DNA from: Serripes groenlandicus | Taxonomy: Eukaryota; Mollusca; Bivalvia; Cardiida; Cardiidae | NCBI GenBank assembly: GCA_031761405.1 | Contig: JASEVX010000003.1 | Coordinates: 114,269,831 to 114,333,830 of the forward strand | Reading direction: 5' to 3' | DNA length: 64,000 nt | In this document: piece after piece, positions 12,801 to 21,581 of the stretch | How positions within the stretch are numbered: the first letter of the stretch is position 1 | How the letters are laid out: every line of letters begins with the position of its first letter | The notes under the pieces: generated by a model | Databases searched by the model: none | Seen by the model: the letters and a program-made list of their open reading frames with translations, nothing else | What the model was told of the DNA's origin: nothing | Position numbers and translations under genes: made by a program

Positions 12801-13289
12801 GAACTCACAACCCCTGGATTGACAGCCCGCGTCGTTACCGATTGAGCTACCGGGAATCGACCGGGGTTTCGTTGAAGCAAATGTGAAATGTTTATGTACT
12901 CGATTTACAACTCTTGAATTGCGTTTGAAGTGGTTATTATACGTGTATACTTTCAGTTGATTCTGATACTATTTTCTATCGTGATCTGTTGTAAATCGAG
13001 AGACGAGGATGACGACGACAAAAGCCGTTATAGTGAAGATATACCAATACAACCTTACCACGAGTCCAGGGAAGCTACTGGTCATAGAAATATGAATTAC
13101 CAAGAATCTCCGCCCCATCGTCGGCCTGATGGGCGGGGTCCAAGGGACGATGGTTACGGAAATTACCCGGATGGACGGCACCAAGACGGTTACCAGTCTG
13201 AGCCATATAGAGGTCGAACGGATTATTACAGAGGTCCTCCGGATGGCTACAGGAACAACGACGAAAGGCGTCATCAAGGATATTCCTAA
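3905..13289 (+). CDS. Tetraspanin, seven coding exons
   Basis: Spliced gene: exons 3905-3964, 5433-5696, 7942-8016, 9090-9197, 11080-11235, 11953-12036 and 12957-13289. All introns are phase 0 with GT-AG ends, which is usual for tetraspanins. The product is about 359 residues, longer than most family members because of the tail. Membrane segments: TM1 about 10-30, TM2 about 78-100, TM3 about 109-131, TM4 about 236-261. The large extracellular loop carries CCG at 172-174, PAICC at 196-200, Cys208 and GC at 222-223, so six cysteines, plus several N-glycosylation sequons. Tetraspanins are plasma-membrane organisers that partner with integrins and receptors; the partner here is unknown. The roughly 95-residue cytosolic tail is rich in Asp, Arg, Tyr, Pro and Gly and is unusual. 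The first exon is short but has the expected Cys-rich start before TM1. The subfamily is not assigned. Confidence 0.9.
4845..5070. mobile_element. Foldback-2 copy in tetraspanin intron 1
   Basis: Left arm tip missing: starts at GAAGTATCGACCCGG. Right end GGGACGGCTCAT present. Confidence 0.65.
5202..5410. mobile_element. Foldback-1 copy ending 22 bases before exon 2
   Basis: CAACCCTTTCCCATATATG to TTTGAAAGGATAA. It lies close to the exon 2 acceptor, so it occupies the usual branch-point region. Confidence 0.65.
5433..5696 (+). CDS. Tetraspanin exon 2
   Basis: 88 codons between a CACCAG acceptor and GTATGT donor. It carries the end of TM1, the small loop and TM2, including GIMGCIGACCKVRFLL, a strong tetraspanin signature with the inner-loop cysteines. 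Confidence 0.9.
5730..5933. mobile_element. Foldback-1 copy just after exon 2
   Basis: Left tip altered; right end TATGTGGGAAAGGATTAA intact. It begins only about 35 bases after the exon 2 donor. Confidence 0.6.
6380..6545. mobile_element. Diverged foldback-1 copy
   Basis: TTAAACCTTTCACGCGTAGA to GAGGGAAAACGGTTAA; the central hairpin is half deleted. Confidence 0.5.
6732..7365. repeat. Minisatellite, about 36-40 bp unit, intron 2
   Basis: About 15 units of GTCAACGTAAACTCATCTCG followed by TTTATGTGATAA. A CAA/AAC microsatellite (6778-6812) sits between early units. Confidence 0.85.
7942..8016 (+). CDS. Tetraspanin exon 3
   Basis: 25 codons between TTTCAG and GTAAGT, forming TM3 with the family-typical Glu in LTIFAAELVFVILL. 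The end of this exon plus its donor is repeated about 50 bases downstream in decayed form (see findings). Confidence 0.85.
8000..8101 (+). repeat. Duplicated exon 3 end and donor
   Basis: GTTTACTATTAGATCAAA occurs at the end of exon 3 and again at about 8050. The second copy has lost the GTAAGT donor. Confidence 0.65.
8225..8453. mobile_element. Foldback-1 copy, intron 3
   Basis: TCAACCCTTTCCCACC to TGTATGTGGGAAAGGGTTAA. A further partial copy precedes it from about 8074. Confidence 0.7.
8852..8985 (+). repeat. Dispersed repeat R3, copy 1
   Basis: AACTTCGCTCGCTCGTATATA, then GGTTGTCTCAGATTGACC and GCGTCAGCCAATCAAATTGG. Same order at 24983 (+) and inverted at 17448. Confidence 0.6.
9090..9197 (+). 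CDS. Tetraspanin exon 4
   Basis: 36 codons between TAACAG and GTAATA, the first part of the large extracellular loop, with one N-G-T sequon. Its donor is the first unit of a tandem array in the intron. Confidence 0.8.
9190..9515 (+). repeat. About 64-bp tandem repeat starting at the exon 4 donor
   Basis: Units of TAGGTAATATATGAAATCGAG then GAACAGG and TTGTATCGTTACAGTGA, about five copies. The first unit contains the real splice donor GAGGTAATATAT. Confidence 0.7.
9521..10475 (+). repeat. 15-bp minisatellite, intron 4
   Basis: About 60 units of CTACAGAGGTGTTGG and variants (first part TTTCGATT type, later GTGTTGGCT type). Open frames across it are a by-product of a unit length divisible by 3. 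Confidence 0.9.
10551..10770 (+). repeat. 36-bp minisatellite, six units
   Basis: ACACATATAGCTGACATTAT followed by GACATACATTCGTGTT, nearly identical units. Confidence 0.9.
11080..11235 (+). CDS. Tetraspanin exon 5 (CCG exon)
   Basis: 52 codons between CTTTCAG and GTGAGT. Begins FDCCGVDSY, the diagnostic CCG motif, and continues to PAICC and a further Cys. Several N-X-S/T sites mark it as extracellular. Confidence 0.92.
11236..11952. other. Tetraspanin intron 5
   Basis: No repeat of the families described here and no gene recognised. Confidence 0.4.
11953..12036 (+). CDS. Tetraspanin exon 6
   Basis: 28 codons between TTTCAG and GTAACT. Holds the last loop cysteine (GCYDAM) and the start of TM4 (GIMIGVGAGVAAVQ). 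Confidence 0.88.
12083..12310. mobile_element. Foldback-1 copy, intron 6
   Basis: GACCCTTTCCCACATAC to CTACAGTTGGGAAAGGGTT, with a clean central hairpin near 12205-12245. Confidence 0.75.
12573..12862 (-). mobile_element. SINE with 13-bp target duplication, intron 6
   Basis: Flanked by GGGGTTTCGTTGA at 12560-12572 and 12863-12875. Box A (reverse of GAGCTACCGGG) and box B (GGGATTCGAACTCACAACCC) are at the right end, the tail TATCACGGCGGCC at the left. Confidence 0.88.
12957..13289 (+). CDS. Tetraspanin exon 7 and stop
   Basis: 110 codons plus TAA after acceptor TTTCAG. Finishes TM4 with LILILFSIVICC, then a tail with an acidic patch (RDEDDDDKSR) and repeated Tyr-, Gly-, Pro- and Arg-containing turns. 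An ATG at 12930 lies in the intron and is not the start. Confidence 0.88.
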   Translation: MILILFSIVICCKSRDEDDDDKSRYSEDIPIQPYHESREATGHRNMNYQESPPHRRPDGRGPRDDGYGNYPDGRHQDGYQSEPYRGRTDYYRGPPDGYRNNDERRHQGYS

Positions 13290-13372
13290 CGCCAAATCAA
13301 ACGCTCACATTGTATATGAATTGTTCGTGCTATGTTAGATGTAAACGGTCAATCCGGTGGATCAAATTATTA

Positions 13373-13378
13373 AATAAA
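13373..13378 (+). promoter_or_regulatory. Poly(A) signal AATAAA for the tetraspanin gene
   Basis: AATAAA 84 bases after the TAA stop; another AATAAA follows at about 13495. Confidence 0.5.
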
Positions 13379-13547
13379 CAGAAGAAGTGTGTATAAATCT
13401 TTAAATAAGCAGAATCATATCACTGAAATGTAGACACGTAATTATTACAAATATGGAAAAAGACCTGCCAGAAATTCGTTTTAAATTCGATTTGAATAAA
13501 TTTGACATGACAAAACCATATTTATAAAATCAAACTCAGGATTCTCG

Positions 13548-14860
13548 TCATAGAGGATTCACGAAACTACTTAAGTATATACCAATAGAGTACATCTGGG
13601 CCCGGTTTCACAAAACTACTTAAGTATGTACCAATAAAGGACATCTGGGCCCGGTTTCACGAAACTACTTAAGTATATACCAATAAAGGACATCTGGGCC
13701 CGGCTTCGCAAAACTACTAAAGTATGTACCAATAAAGGACATCTGGGCCCGGTTTCACAAAACTACTTAAGTATGTACCAATAAAGGACATCTGGGCCCG
13801 GTTTCACAAAACTACTTAAGTATATACCAATAAAGGACATCTGGGCCCGGCTTCACAAAACTACTAAAGTATGTACCAATAAAGGACATCTGGGCCCGGT
13901 TTCACGAAACTACTTAAGTATATACCAATAGAGTACATCTGGGCCCGGCTTCACGAAACTACTTAAGTATATACCAATAGAGTACATCTGGGCCCGGTTT
14001 CACAAAACTACTTAAGTATGTACCAATAAAGGACATCTGGGCCCGGTTTCACGAAACTACTTAAGTATGTACCAATAAAGGACATCTGGGCCCGGTTTCA
14101 CAAAACTACTTAAGTATGTACCAATAAAGGACATCTGGGCCCGGCTTCACAAAACTACTAAAGTATGTACCAATAAAGGACATCTGGGCCCGGTTTCACG
14201 AAACTACTTAAGTATGTACCAATAAAGGACATCTGGGCCCGGTTTCACAAAACTACTTAAGTATGTACCAATAAAGGACATCTGGGCCCGGTTTCACAAA
14301 ACTACTTAAGTATATACCAATAAAGGACATCTGGGCCCGGCTTCACAAAACTACTAAAGTATGTACCAATAAAGGACATCTGGGCCCGGTTTCACGAAAC
14401 TACTTAAGTATAAACCAATAGAGTACATCTGGGCCCGGCTTTACGAAACTACTTAAGTATATACCAATAGAGTACATCTGGGCCCGGCTTCACGAAACTA
14501 CTTAAGTATATACCAATAGAGTACATCTGGACCCGGCTTAACGAAACTACTTAAGTATATACCAATAGAGTACATCTGGGCCCGGCTTCACGAAACTACT
14601 TAAGTATATACCAATATAGTACATCTGGGCCCGGCTTCACAAAACTACTTAAGTATATACCAATAGAGTACATCTGGGCTAGGCTTCACGAAACTACTTA
14701 AGTATATACCAATAGAGTACATCTGGGCCCGGCTTCACGAGAGTACTAAAGTATGTACCAATAAAGGACATCTGGGCCCGGCTTCACGAAAGTACTAGAG
14801 TATGTTCCAATAAAGGACATCTGGGCCCGGCTTCACGAAACTACTTATGTATATATTTAA
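13548..14860 (+). repeat. 49-bp minisatellite, about 27 units
   Basis: Unit parts GGGCCCGGTTTCACAAAACT, ACTTAAGTATGTACCAATAA, AGGACATCT. Two interleaved subtypes (CGGTTTCAC.. AATAAAGGAC and CGGCTTCAC.. AATAGAGTAC). Homologous in inverted orientation to 58740-59010. Confidence 0.92.
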
Positions 14861-15036
14861 ATGAGCATGTATCGAACTTCTTAGACTGCAGACTCCGTTC
14901 GTGCTAAATAATGGATTTTTTTTAAACCCACAAAATTTCTTAATAAGAAAGTGTCGTCTTAACTTCTCTCAATGAACAAGGACTTGTGTTGAGCACTCTA
15001 TATAACGTGCTCAACATTATTTCCATTCATATCCAG

Positions 15037-15125
15037 CACAGGGACTTGCTCCTCTAAAAAATAGATATGACCTACTCTATGCATAGATATTAACATATCT
15101 ATTTTAAGAGGAGCAAGTCCCTGTG
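15037..15125. repeat. Hairpin with about 34-base arms
   Basis: CACAGGGACTTGCTCCTCT and its inverse AGAGGAGCAAGTCCCTGTG close an 89-base foldback; the arms continue through AAAATAGATATG. Confidence 0.85.
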
Positions 15126-15466
15126 TATTGAGTAACTAATTGCAACATTTTCAATAAAATAAATCGAGTTAAAGCCAAACTTTAACCTAAACTATTAAGA
15201 ACTTAAATATTAAGGATACTTCTAATGTTCTACACCGAAGTACAAGAAATTAATAAAGCACTCAACTGAATTCACACTTAAGTATTATCCTATAATCAGG
15301 ACATTTCATATTGATGGACTATGAAAACTCATGCCAGATTGCACTATGATTGTACTATGATTGTACTATGATTGTTCAATATGGTACTATAATCGTACTA
15401 TGAGTGTACTATGATTGTTCAATGATTGTACTATGATTGGAGACTCTTAATACAGTAATGAGGCAT

Positions 15467-15703
15467 TTTAACTCGTTCCAACATGTAGACGCCTCTGCAG
15501 CAGACGACTGTTGGAAACATAAGGATCAATTTCTCCTTTTGCCACAATGTTTTCAATTATAATTATACAGTGATTATACTTTCATTTTAGAACGTTTCAC
15601 CTAAATGTCTATATGAAAAATGTGTAAAGAAGTCAAAATTCAAAATAAAATATTTATTACTAAGTCTCCTGGTGCAGGTTTGTTTCATGAGGTAAAGGGT
15701 TAA
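15467..15703. mobile_element. Foldback-1 copy
   Basis: TTAACTCGTTCCAACATGTA to TCATGAGGTAAAGGGTTAA, diverged centre. Confidence 0.6.
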
Positions 15704-15751
15704 ATGATATTTACTCAGATTAATTAAAACAAGCCACCAGTGTTGTTGTGT

Positions 15752-15912
15752 CTTGAAACGACACATCTGAGTTTGGTATTACGACTGACTAGCTGATGTC
15801 AGGTTAAATGGACCAGAAGTTGTGGAAACTTACACAGGAAACGATGTGATATCACTGAAAAATTGTGGAGAGCGGCTAAAACACAATGCAAAACAACAAC
15901 AACAACAACAAC
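15752..15912 (+). mobile_element. 3' part of a SINE ending in an AAC run
   Basis: GACTGACTAGCTGATGTCAGG, then a tail resembling GATGTGATATCACTGAAAAA, then AACAACAAC. Confidence 0.5.
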
Positions 15913-16023
15913 ACATGTTACATCTCCGTATCGAGGTCACATAAAGGTTTATGGGTGTGTACACGGGTGTGTACATGGGTGTGTTTACGGGTGTGTTACA
16001 CGTACTATTGGTTCCAGACCTGA

Positions 16024-16241
16024 AACCATTTCGAGCTTATAACAACTCTGCAGCAGACGACTAGACCAAAATATAAGACAATATCTATAAATGAAAGTAT
16101 AATTATAGAAAAGAGTAGAAAACATTGTGACAAAAGGATAAATTGCTAATTATGAGCAATTTATCTTGGTTTGACACGATGTTTTGAAAAAGTCGTCTAC
16201 TGCAGATGCATCAAAATGCGTCTGCAAGTGGGAAAGGGTTA
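16024..16241. mobile_element. Foldback-1 copy
   Basis: Left tip diverged; CTGCAGCAGACGACT, central hairpin and CAAGTGGGAAAGGGTT present. Confidence 0.65.
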
Positions 16242-17164
16242 TCTTTTTGACAGACACAACATCTACTATATGACATTCTGATAGGCAGTGCAGCATAGGT
16301 ATGCAGCGAATCGCTCGAATGTTACTGTTCCAATACGCAACGTCAATTTTACCACGATAAATGTCATAAAAGGAAATTGATTATAGTTGAAATATTAATT
16401 TCAAATACACGAACAAATACAAAAAACATTTTTAATTTTTAATAAGCAAGAACAACAATTTAATTTTAAGAATTCTACAGAATTTGTTTAAATGATTTAA
16501 TCTTATTACATACTTTTCGAATTGTTATCGCGAATTATCGATGGCCTATAAGTATGTAAGTAAGTAAGTAAATCTTGTATTATAGTGACATGTGTATAAC
16601 ATAACAAAAATATAACAACACATAATAATGGAAAAACAACCGGCTCCCATGGGCCTATATGTCACTGTTAAGAAAAAATGTATTTACACAGTGAGTATAT
16701 TTCACTGTTCCACTAATAAACACATATATCTACATAAGTAGACAGCACTGAGTCGCTCATGTCGTTGGCATGTTCCCTAGTACATAGAGGACAATGTACA
16801 TACTAATTACGTGACCCTAATCCTTCTTATACAATAACTATTTGTTCACGTGTTTAATAACACGTTTAGCTTACGCCCTTTCTGGAAAAGAACAGTAAAA
16901 CAATTGCAAAACAAGACAATAGTAATAATGAAAAGTATCTTACAAATAACTGGTTGTATGACTGGAGTTCTTTACAGAAACGAAAGGTTAAGAAAACCCA
17001 TCATAGAATATCTCAACTAAACATTGGAGTAAACAAACTAGACAAAATAAAATGAGTGAGTGAAAGAATGAATGAATGGACGGACGGACGGATGAACGAA
17101 CGTACGAATGAATGTATAAATGAATGACATATACCACAGGCGTCCGAATTTCTATTACAGCAAC
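16242..17164. other. No gene seen
   Basis: AT-rich, with short simple repeats (GTAA at about 16556, GAAT/GGAC at about 17071-17120). The remainder is unrecognised. Confidence 0.35.
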
Positions 17165-17222
17165 ATCTGGGTCGATATATTACGCAGAGTCCATAATGTT
17201 GGTTTTCTCGTGGAACGGCTCC
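17165..17222. mobile_element. Foldback-2 right-end fragment
   Basis: GGGTCGATATATTACGCAGA to CTCGTGGAACGGCTC only. Confidence 0.65.
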
Positions 17223-17447
17223 TATATATCAAACGTATGCAGTGTAACCCCAAAGTCCAATCTCATTGAAATCCGACCAAATTACTTTCATTGGATCATA
17301 AAAGTTCGTCTCAAATTGACTGAATACGCTTAAATATTCATCATTAGTAGGTGCTCCGTTTTTCTCCATTGGTATCGCCCGCACAAAAACCGCTCTGTTC
17401 TACAAACAATCATCATTTCTCTTTCTCGTTTATTGATATGGGTTATC

Positions 17448-17583
17448 TCCCCTGTTTTATACCTAAAGATTTTGTAGGCGATAACCTGATTGGCTGACGC
17501 AAAGATCAATCTGAGATGACCTGAACGAGGGAGTCATCCAATATATATACGAGCGAGCGAAGTTTAGGTCTGGTTTTAATGAG
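17448..17583 (-). repeat. Dispersed repeat R3, copy 2 (inverted)
   Basis: Contains CTGATTGGCTGACGCAAAGA and TATATACGAGCGAGCGAAGTT. Confidence 0.6.
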
Positions 17584-18060
17584 ATTGGCCCAAAACAGAA
17601 CCCTTCTCTGACAAAAATAATTAGAAAATATGTACAAAACACAATGTATCATTTAGGATGTAGTGGAAAGCATCGAGGGAAAATGAGGTAATTCTCATAT
17701 ATCTCCTTTTCTCTGATATTACTATCACAGTAAGGAATAACTTCTATGAAACAACACGTCTGAATAACAGCTGCAATTATCGTCTGCACTACATATTCGT
17801 AAAACAACAAGAACAACGAGAAAACAAACAACTTAATGTAAACAGAAAGACAGATACACGAATTACAAACTAAATACTTCTCAGTGGAGAGGTCTAGAAC
17901 TGCAAGAACACGAAGATGAATACATATATAGGATATACAGCCGCAGTGTATTCATATGTATTATTATGGACAATCCACATATACATGTATATGTTTACCT
18001 CAGTGCATCTTCTGACAAAACGTTGAAGTGTAGCCCCATTATTTTATTTTGAATGTAGAT

Positions 18061-18265
18061 TTAACCCTTTCTGCAAATACAGCAAATCTGCAGCTGACGA
18101 GTGAAAACTCTTTATAAATAATAGTATACTGATTGAATAAAGTTGAAAACATTGTGGCAAAAGGATAAATTGCTCGTTTTAAGCAATTTCTCCTTTTATG
18201 CCAGTGTTTTCAAAAGTCGTCTGTTGCAGAGGCGTTGTAAGAGTCTATATGTGGGAAAGGGTTAA
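18061..18265. mobile_element. Foldback-1 copy
   Basis: TTAACCCTTTCTGCAAATAC to TATATGTGGGAAAGGGTTAA. Confidence 0.72.
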
Positions 18266-18530
18266 AGCGGAATGTCATTAAGAACCCAAATCGCTATATC
18301 CGGATCGTTTATGTATTGCTTGTACGCCTGTTCAAATGAGCAAGGGCCTGGGAAAATGTAGAAGTTGGCTTTCCAGTATAGATCCGGATCAGCCTGTGCA
18401 TCGGATCTGCAATGTTCACATCTTACTTACACAAGCTTATAAATGGCTCTTCCTGCTATACCACTTAAGTTTTGATAAGACAGAGCAGGTCGACAAGATG
18501 ATCTTAACCTACACTTTTCAGAAATGCGCC

Positions 18531-19314
18531 GTCACACTATTGCGTATCGTACTAGCGTATGCCAGCGTATGACAAATATCACACATACGCTGGTATACGC
18601 TGACATACGCTAGGGGTACGTTAGGCATAGGTTTTATACGTTTCAAGCACGGTCGCATACGCTGGCATACGGCGAGGCAGAACCTTTTTTGTGTGCGTAT
18701 TCGGACGTTTTGTTTATACGCAAAGCAGAGGCAAGGCCTACGCTGAAAACGCTCAAGTTACGCTAGAGGTACGTTACTCATTGGTCGAGTACGCTGGTCA
18801 TACGCTGACATACGCCGCCATGAAGGTGTACCGTACAGCTGGCGCATGAGTAACGTAGTTCTATCGTATGTCTGACGTATCTGCAACGTATAAAGACATA
18901 TTGGCGTATGTCTGACGATTGAGTAACGTATACATAACGTACAACTAGCGTATGATTGGCGTTTGGCAAACGTATCCGCTGCGTATTCTCAGCGTTTTGA
19001 TAAAGTGTATATAGAGGATCCCATTTCTAGATCTTCTACAGTTCTTCGTGGACTCATATGGGCACTTTGTCACGTGAGAGCGGTACGCTAGACATGCTCA
19101 GTTCATATGCTACACATTCGCCAGCCATACGCAGACTACGCTGGTAATACGCTGGACATACGCTGGCGATACAATACTCATACGCTACGCATAAGTTTAA
19201 TACGGTAAGTATACAAACAACTCTGTATTTTCAAGGGCTTTTTGTGCGTATGAAAATAAATTTGTGAATTTTCATACGCAACTAATACGTTTCTCTTATA
19301 CGCAATAGTGTGAC
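18531..19314. mobile_element. 784-bp foldback element dense in TACGCTGG/CGTATG
   Basis: Exact 17-base inverted ends GTCACACTATTGCGTAT (18531-18547 and 19298-19314). The interior is filled with CATACGCTGG-type words in the left part and their complements in the right, so it can fold along much of its length. No coding frame supported. Confidence 0.75.
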
Positions 19315-19364
19315 AGGGCTATAACGACAGAATGTTCATAACAACCAGTGTTTGATAGCTTTGG

Positions 19365-19678
19365 GAGCCGAGCCCCGGTAGCTCAGTCGGTAGCGACGCG
19401 GGCTGTCAATCCAGGGGTTGTGAGTTCGAATCCCGGCTCGGCCAACATTCTTTCCGACGATTGACAAACGTCAATGCGACATGCGTCATTCGTCTTCCAC
19501 TAATGGGCTAAGTCTATGTGGAAAAGCAGCCAGTTGCTTGGGAAGATTGTTGTGTGGAGTACTGGTGTGAGAAAACCATGAAAAACCATGAAATGCATGA
19601 GTAGGTGAACTGGCCGCCGTGATATAACTGAGAGATTGTTAAAAACGGCGTTAAACCCCAATAAATCAATAAATAAAA
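19365..19678 (+). mobile_element. SINE with 13-bp target duplication (best-preserved copy)
   Basis: Flanked by TTGATAGCTTTGG at 19352-19364 and 19679-19691. tRNA-like head with box A GGTAGCTCAGTCGGTAG and box B GAGTTCGAATCCCGG; body CGTCTTCCACTAATGGGC; tail GCCGCCGTGATATAACTGAG, GGCGTTAAACCCC and AATAAATC repeats. Confidence 0.9.
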
Positions 19679-20002
19679 TTGATAGCTTTGGAAATTGTAA
19701 ACTGGAAGAAAACACGATCATAACTAACAAATTCAGATAAATGTAATCACCAATAATACTAAGAGTTCATTCATTCCTTCATTCTCTTTATTTCATCCGT
19801 TCGGAGATTAATTGAATACATTAATTATATCAACTGTTAACAACATGTGATTGGACTAGTTTCTATACATACAATGATATGGAAATTGAAAATCAATCTT
19901 TACATAATATTACACAGACTGTAAGTAGTCACAATATGCATATATGTATATAAATACACACACACATATATATACATATTCATACACACATATACACATT
20001 CC

Positions 20003-20166
20003 GTCATAGGGGGATAGAGGTATAGAGTAATGATTCCTGAAACAGAAAATCCATAGGAGGCGAAAAGTGTCTGTCCGGGTAAAGCTGCGCGGAATGCTAA
20101 GGCTGATCCGGGTCGATACTTCACGCAGAGCTCACAATGTTGGTTTTCTTCTGGAAGGGCTCATAT
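20003..20166 (-). mobile_element. Foldback-2 fragment
   Basis: Reverse orientation; has CAGAAAATCCATAGGAGGCG and ends GTTGGTTTTCTTCTGG. Confidence 0.6.
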
Positions 20167-20550
20167 CATATACTGTACATGTATATTAGTAAACATAATA
20201 TATAGACCTTAATATTCTGATACATATCAAAAACCTTGATGTTAACATATATTGTACACGTGTATCGTAATATGCTCTACACGCAGAGCATATAGCTGCC
20301 ATAAAAAATATGTTATTTCCACTCAATGATTATTTAATAATTACACTCTCTTTTTATGGTAATGTTGTATAACGATGAATACCAATTGAATTATCCATTT
20401 CTATACTCCTGAAAAAGTCATACAATGAAACAGATTTGCATATAATATATGCTACAATGTAAATGTCTTAAGAAAATAAAACTGGAAAGAACTATATTTA
20501 TACTAGATCAAGATTTCTTGAAGTGTAAATGAGAGCATGTAAATTAGATA
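20167..20550. other. No gene seen
   Basis: AT-rich sequence without recognised repeats or coding frames. Confidence 0.3.
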
Positions 20551-20940
20551 TACGAGGGATGTTCGGAAATTTTTTGAGACCAGTTTTCTTTTAAAATGTA
20601 AAGTCGGAAACAAAATTTGCACAACCTATCTACTGAATGGTACACTTTTCATACAACTAACACAATATATACATACAAAACAGTACATAAAAAAATATAT
20701 ATACAAGGTCCCCGACGCAGTAACGTCGTTTTCGCGTAACGTCTTAACAATATGGTTGTTTTAACACAGTTTCTTATTTTACGCCTTCTCAAAGTATCGC
20801 CTGGTTCACTGTACACATTTCTCTTGTTTGTTCACCCACTTTTCAAATGCACCTTTAAATTCTGCCAAAATCTTGTGAGCAGTCGCTGCACCTATATTGC
20901 ACTCATATTCAATATTCTTCACCGTCATCGCCGGTCTGTA
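20551..20940 (-). mobile_element. Relic of a mariner-like transposon
   Basis: A terminal-repeat-like TACGAGGGATGTTCGG at 20551 is followed inward by a - strand open piece, 20928-20806, ending AFEKWVNKQEKCVQ and a stop. That resembles the C-terminal W..R..KC region of mariner-type transposases. Upstream frames are interrupted. No matching opposite terminus was identified. Confidence 0.4.
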
Positions 20941-21069
20941 TTAAACGCGCTCTTTACAATCACAACCTGTTCATCAACCACAGAAAGGACGACAAGATAT
21001 TTGTTTGTCCTGTGTACATGTTCTACCATCACGGAAAGTTTTATGCAATCTGTACACAAGTGCTTTTTG

Positions 21070-21134
21070 CAAACAATGCATATTCAGGTGAGTCAGCTCG
21101 TAACGAGCTGTCTCACCTGAAATCTGCATTGTTT
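21070..21134. repeat. Hairpin H, copy 1
   Basis: Imperfect palindrome around CAGCTCGTAACGAGCTG with outer arms AAACAATGCA/TGCATTGTTT. The same hairpin and its right flank to TTCGGCGCTGAAAG recur at 44787-44945. Confidence 0.7.
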
Positions 21135-21352
21135 GGCTGTGAGTTATAACAAATATTCCTAAAATCCTATAACATGACAATAGAGTCGTCCGAGTTTTGA
21201 ACATGGAAGAGTCTACTTTAAACAATTCGGCGCTGAAAGGGTTAATTAGTACGTATCCTTCTCTAGGTTTTTACTTTCGGAATACTTTCAGGAAATGTCG
21301 TTATATGAATCAAGTATGATGTAATGTAATGTTTTACAACGTTTCGCGCGTT

Positions 21353-21358
21353 TTTATT
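21353..21358 (-). promoter_or_regulatory. Possible poly(A) signal of the MACPF gene
   Basis: AATAAA on the - strand about 225 bases after the stop codon. Confidence 0.35.
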
Positions 21359-21581
21359 ATGATCGTGTGTTCAATATACATTCGGAACTCCTCGGGTAAT
21401 TCCGTAATCCGAATGTTTCAATATAGTGCAGTGTAATTAGATAAATTAAAATATGTAAAATATCGAATACCTTGCGTAAGAAAAGCGAAACCTCAAAATT
21501 AATTTCGGGCTTTGAATTTAGTGCTATTACTAATTACGCTACATGCAGTTCAATGTTAATTATCTTACTGATCGACATTCA

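Noticed and set aside
12573..12845. Open frame across 12573-12845 and similar ones at 583, 19500, 45634 and 49335
   Set aside because: All are SINE sequence; the shared peptide is a by-product of the repeat.
12930..12956. ATG at 12930 as a gene start
   Set aside because: A TTTCAG acceptor at 12951-12956 and the TM4 continuation show it is intronic.
19365..19445. Possible tRNA gene
   Set aside because: It is the tRNA-like head of a SINE with a target-site duplication; the anticodon stem does not pair well.
20752..21120. + strand frame of 122 codons
   Set aside because: It is antisense to the mariner-like relic and runs into Hairpin H; no similarity recognised.
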